Position numbers and translations under genes: made by a program | Source of the DNA: a virus | Length of the DNA: 64,000 bases | Virus record (IMG/VR): IMGVR_UViG_3300009164_000054 | Coordinates: 26,623 to 90,622 of that record | Reading direction: 5' to 3' (one strand) | Notes under the pieces: model-generated | What the model was told of the DNA's origin: nothing | The model's input: only the letters and a program-made list of their open reading frames with translations | Databases searched by the model: none | Part shown: piece after piece, positions 61,201 to 64,000 of the stretch | Layout of the letters: each line of letters starts with the position of its first letter | Position numbering within the stretch: the stretch's first letter is position 1

Positions 61201-64000
61201 ATAGAAAACAATTCTGGTACAGTGGTTATCACTACAGATACTTCTTTCACTCCTATGGATGAAGCAGGTGCTATTGTAGATGCTAATATATTCTTTCAAT
61301 CAGGTACAACTGAATCAGAAGATTATAATGATCCTACGTTATCTGCACAACATGTAAAGAACTCAAGAGAGTTCTTAAATAACATAGACTCATTACCTAA
61401 TAAAGGTAACATGAGAGCTATTCTTGTGACTCCAGGTCAAGAAGGATTAGTAGGACTAGAAGGACTTGCTAAGTTATCATATGGTAGTTATGATATGTCT
61501 AATGTATTAGATGTTGAGAATGGATTCATAGGTCAAGTATTTATTGTACAAGAGAATGGTAAATCTTATTTTATTGATAAGGATGGTACACCATTGGGAG
61601 AAGTTGGTAAGCAATTGAGTGAGGAAGATATGAAGAAAGTTATCTTCCAAACAATGCGTACTACCAAAACTACTGATAGTAAAGGTAACCCACGTTTCAG
61701 AGGAAAGCAACAAGAATTATTTGAAGCATATAAAAAAGAATACATTAAGTTCAGAGAAGACTTAATTGCTAATCAGGATCAAATGCCTGCACCTTTTGAA
61801 TTCACTGTATCTAGAGGTATCCCAAAAGAGAACACTAATCCAGATGGTACTAAAGAAAGAAATCATGTAGGAGGTATTCTTATTGGTAAAGATAAGATAG
61901 ACTCCCAAGAGAATCTAATTGTTATACCAACAACAGGAAGTATATTCCATAATGGACAAAGTATAAAGTTTCCTGATGGTACACCTGTGTTACAATATGG
62001 TTCTACATTACAATTCTTAAACAACAAGAAGTTTAATACTAAAGAAGCATCCACTATATTTCAAGTGGTAAAAGCTTTTGCTGCAGACACTCTTGCTCAA
62101 TCTGAATCAGGAGCTCCTATCAGACTTAACAGAGACTACAGTGATTACTTACAGAATGTTTTATATTGGAGAGTTGGTCAAACAAAGACTAACAATCAAA
62201 TAAACATTAATACAGCTGCAATGACTATTCAGATAGGAGGGAAAGAATACTCTATGTCTGAAATAGCAAATAATGAAAAAGAGATAGTTGATAACTTAAA
62301 AGAGGCGTTCAATGCAATTAATAATACTACACTTACTAAAAAGTTTGATGAGGAGTTCTTAGAATATACATTAGATAAGAATGGAGAATTAAACAAAGAA
62401 CCAATTGAATGGAAGAACTATCAAACATATTTACTATCAGATAAGAATCCTGATGGATCTGCAAGATCAATAGATAGTACACCATTAACAACATCTGTAG
62501 CTGCACCAACTGCAGACATTCCTTATTCATTCAAACAAAGATATGCTACAGTAGAGAGTATGGGATTATCTATTCCTACTCCTACAGTTGAAGCTCAAGC
62601 TGATGAACCATCAGTTCCTGGTGTTGAGAAGATAGGAGAATACACAATTGGTAATGATACACCTAATACATATAAATTATCAGGAGATCGTCCTGTAAGC
62701 TTTACAGCAGCATATGATGAGAATGGTAAAGTGGCTGTACAAATAGAAAGTAATGAAACAACAAAAGCTATAGCAACTAATAAAACTGCTGATGGTAAAA
62801 AAGTTGTAGATGAAGTTATTATTCCTGCACTTAAAAATATTGCAGTAGAGAAAGAACAAGAATTTGATCTTACTAAGACTGATGAGGAATATGTATTTGA
62901 TTATTTAGCAAACACTATTGCTAGTGATTTACAAAATAAGAAAGATGCACAAGTTCCTGTAGTAGAAGAGGTAGTTGTTGAGGAAGCTCCAATAGTTGAA
63001 GAGAAAAAAGAAATACCTACAGGTGCAGATAGATTTAATGGAGGACCTGCTAATCTTCCTGGGTATAGAGCTGTTGGTGTTGATGGTAAAGAAAGAATGA
63101 CTGATGCAGAATTTCAGTTATTCAAAGCATGGCATGCAGAAAATGCTGCTAATATTCCTTTTGAAGTGGTAGATAATCTTATCACTATGAATAATGGTGA
63201 GAAAGCTTGGGGTGTATTTGAAGATGGTGTAGCTAAATTTGTAAGAGGTGGATTAAGAGGTACAGAGTATCACGAGATCTTTGAAGGTATATATAAAGGA
63301 ATGTTATCTCCTGAAGAACAACAAGCATTGCTTGATGAGTTTAAATCTAATGCAGGTGTATTTACAGATAGACAATCTGGTAAGAAGATAAGCTATGCAG
63401 ATGCTACAGATCTTCAAGCTAAAGAAAGAATAGCAGATGACTTTGCTGATTTTAGAAAAGGAAAACTTCCAGCAAGATCATTAGGAGAAGCTATACGTAA
63501 TTTATTTTCTAGAATACTAAACTTCTTTAAATCATTTGTAACTAATCCTTCATTGAAAGAAGATTTGTTTAAAGCAATTGATACAGGTAAGTTTAAAGAA
63601 AGAACATTAAATAATTCTTATAATGTTTGGCATGCTTCAGATAAACAAATAGATAAATTTATTGCAGAAAATAAAGAAGGTTATTTTTCTAAAGAAAAAG
63701 GGGGATCACCTAAAGCAATATTTTTTACAGCAAATAAAGCCCCTGAAGTTTCTTTTCTTTCTCAAAGAGAATATCAAAAACAATTTTCAGTTACTATGAT
63801 TAACCCTTTAATTGTAAATACAGAAGAAGGCTATTCTAGAGAAAAAGAAAGTTTTAAAAATTTAGTAAATAGAGCTTTAGATAATAATCATGATGGTGTT
63901 ATAGTTAAAAATGTTGATGATAATGGTTTTAATGGAGATATTTATATCTCTCTTGATGCTGCAAAAGTATCAGCATTAGCAGAATATAGAGCTGTAGAAG
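58228..64000 (+). CDS. giant polyvalent virion protein (partial, at least 1924 aa)
   Basis: Open frame from ATG 58228 (MPIFDNELIDNTSNRNYEQP) to the window edge. Visible features: a hydrophobic Ala/Gly-rich segment near residues 205-235 (GFTAGAIAGAALQDIAIGAV); long acidic/helical stretches near 640-1000; a metallopeptidase-like YHEIFEGIYKGMLSPEEQ near residue 1680, where HExxH has become HEIFE; and, from about residue 1797, VWHASDKQIDKF...FFTANKAPE...DGVIVKNVDD, resembling the phage ADP-ribosyltransferase-like domain of polyvalent proteins. crAss-like phages carry such giants, some with virion RNA polymerase domains; none was seen in this part. C-terminus is outside the window. Confidence 0.8.
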   Translation, partial: MPIFDNELIDNTSNRNYEQPKVDLRSIVLPEVDTNPNMGGFESYNQVPAKRGLTVDEISEMSRGVRDSTGWDSPIELVSKGELLSNKRYPMFQRDVDLENIYGLQQSWYSKLGRSLVKTGVTAAGTFAQSLTDIPNTISAIKNGSMSKLAGDPNGYEGGIDSWMKNMEDIIPNYMTREEKAHPYLAMIPFAPGSANFWGESVLKNLGFTAGAIAGAALQDIAIGAVTEGIGELPLVANQIGKAALWLNKLAGGTNKIETVLDLAKGLGKTEQQLLKLEKLGNLAQSAKVLNGARYGIISWGAAQTEAGVEARDGYRHVKEELIQQYKDGHFGEEPIGQDLQEIEDYSTNAMNTRFGINMALLTVSNAVQFGNLFKSFTTAQKGITGTLAKELGTAGKIGLKEGSIDVFEKKAATGLGGRIWDSVKPKLANVLSEGVYEEGGQFAAERGTYDYYTRKYKNLSNPNNKKNWDDLNEITSSTTYGLSEQFNTTEGVNNMIVGGLTAVLTGGAQQFYDYKKGNGADKRLTSSINTLNRYGLTGILSDKYDNTLSSMAIAKEMQAAADSGNVFKYKNLKHDMFFNYVQSRIPSGMHDVTIEQLNMLKDLNKEDFEKSFGMDFNASNQNTVAGYVDSLIEKANYIKSTTEAINGTFKNPFAYNVDPKNEEEATESFNHATFENWKKDLTYYGTVKDDVNDRLESIEQKVIAANPLINNDILAKVTDKDSLTELSRSYEEQANRLNGTINENTTTADRKAIREQIKALRTSSEKINLALNNGNLDLKTFNSILNFELNNQDGKKDDVVGFENATELFNYGADINKLTNLKKNSSEIFDKLSSEEGFDKYFKQAEDIAKEEVPLEDLEKAETSFTFVNKEKVKEPLQVDREYEIKATKKASIKKLADDRYQVTSPDGTTSFHKTKEEAAEEAKDLTDESNNLSKVKVLALNEDGTVKVEDVNGDILNIDPKRLSGYKKLETDQEKLLKNKEQLTKEQTDIENNSGTVVITTDTSFTPMDEAGAIVDANIFFQSGTTESEDYNDPTLSAQHVKNSREFLNNIDSLPNKGNMRAILVTPGQEGLVGLEGLAKLSYGSYDMSNVLDVENGFIGQVFIVQENGKSYFIDKDGTPLGEVGKQLSEEDMKKVIFQTMRTTKTTDSKGNPRFRGKQQELFEAYKKEYIKFREDLIANQDQMPAPFEFTVSRGIPKENTNPDGTKERNHVGGILIGKDKIDSQENLIVIPTTGSIFHNGQSIKFPDGTPVLQYGSTLQFLNNKKFNTKEASTIFQVVKAFAADTLAQSESGAPIRLNRDYSDYLQNVLYWRVGQTKTNNQININTAAMTIQIGGKEYSMSEIANNEKEIVDNLKEAFNAINNTTLTKKFDEEFLEYTLDKNGELNKEPIEWKNYQTYLLSDKNPDGSARSIDSTPLTTSVAAPTADIPYSFKQRYATVESMGLSIPTPTVEAQADEPSVPGVEKIGEYTIGNDTPNTYKLSGDRPVSFTAAYDENGKVAVQIESNETTKAIATNKTADGKKVVDEVIIPALKNIAVEKEQEFDLTKTDEEYVFDYLANTIASDLQNKKDAQVPVVEEVVVEEAPIVEEKKEIPTGADRFNGGPANLPGYRAVGVDGKERMTDAEFQLFKAWHAENAANIPFEVVDNLITMNNGEKAWGVFEDGVAKFVRGGLRGTEYHEIFEGIYKGMLSPEEQQALLDEFKSNAGVFTDRQSGKKISYADATDLQAKERIADDFADFRKGKLPARSLGEAIRNLFSRILNFFKSFVTNPSLKEDLFKAIDTGKFKERTLNNSYNVWHASDKQIDKFIAENKEGYFSKEKGGSPKAIFFTANKAPEVSFLSQREYQKQFSVTMINPLIVNTEEGYSREKESFKNLVNRALDNNHDGVIVKNVDDNGFNGDIYISLDAAKVSALAEYRAVE

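Noticed and set aside
1-64000. Stop-codon reassignment (TAG or TGA), known in some crAss-like phages
   Set aside because: TAA, TAG and TGA all end recognisable genes at sensible places here, and no long gene is interrupted.
1-64000. Integrase or prophage attachment sites
   Set aside because: No recombinase or att-like duplication was seen; the tRNAs show no flanking direct repeats.

Overview
The window is 64 kb of an AT-rich double-stranded DNA phage genome, or a large piece of one. The gene set and order fit a crAss-like (Crassvirales-type) podovirus of Bacteroidota, probably from an environmental or aquatic host. Supporting evidence is a family B DNA polymerase with a DnaB-type helicase and an SF2 helicase, a TerL-portal-scaffold-major capsid block, ring and muzzle-like proteins, and a run of very long virion 'cargo' proteins at the right end. 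Leaders are A/T-rich without Shine-Dalgarno sequences, and promoters resemble the Bacteroidota pattern TTTG-N18-20-TAnnTTTG. The standard bacterial code is used (TAA, TAG and TGA all act as stops).

Layout. (1) 1-9.8 kb, minus strand: replication and early genes, tightly packed with ATGA-type overlaps: GIY-YIG endonuclease (cut by the window edge), SF2 helicase, DnaB helicase, a possible replication accessory protein, PolB, then about ten small hypothetical proteins. (2) 9.9-11.7 kb, minus strand: an RNA locus holding a phage tmRNA (ssrA) with an unusually long 37-residue tag, a tRNA-like element without an anticodon arm directly abutting the tmRNA CCA end, an HNH endonuclease, a Leu-type tRNA, and two unassigned structured stretches, between a promoter-like box and a terminator. 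(3) 11.8-14.3 kb, minus strand: a cluster of very small, mostly membrane-spanning proteins, including a 45-residue lipoprotein. (4) 14.3-15.4 kb: the switch region, with one isolated leftward gene that has its own terminator, G-rich tracts, and promoters for the rightward arm. (5) 15.4-28.1 kb, plus strand: HTH protein, HU/IHF-like protein, zinc ribbon, TerL, portal, scaffold candidate, major capsid protein, tRNA-Met and further head genes. (6) 28.1-41.0 kb: receptor-binding and fibre genes, including a collar-domain protein, a YadA-head-repeat fibre, a DUF285 (BspA-type) repeat protein, and three proteins sharing one N-terminal anchor domain fused to different outer modules. One of these ends in a FISUMP domain whose last codons look like the variable region of a diversity-generating retroelement. 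(7) 41.2-64 kb: calcineurin-like phosphoesterase, ring/adaptor proteins, a 1748-residue muzzle-like protein, an inserted GIY-YIG endonuclease, and three giant virion proteins. The last runs past the window edge and carries a metallopeptidase-like motif and an ADP-ribosyltransferase-like domain.

How it fits together: the left arm copies the genome and supplies RNA factors (tmRNA, tRNAs) that may adjust host translation. The right arm builds the capsid, packages DNA, assembles a short tail with a modular, possibly hypervariable set of receptor-binding proteins, and loads giant proteins that are probably ejected with the DNA. No integrase, lysin, reverse transcriptase or CRISPR array was seen in the window.
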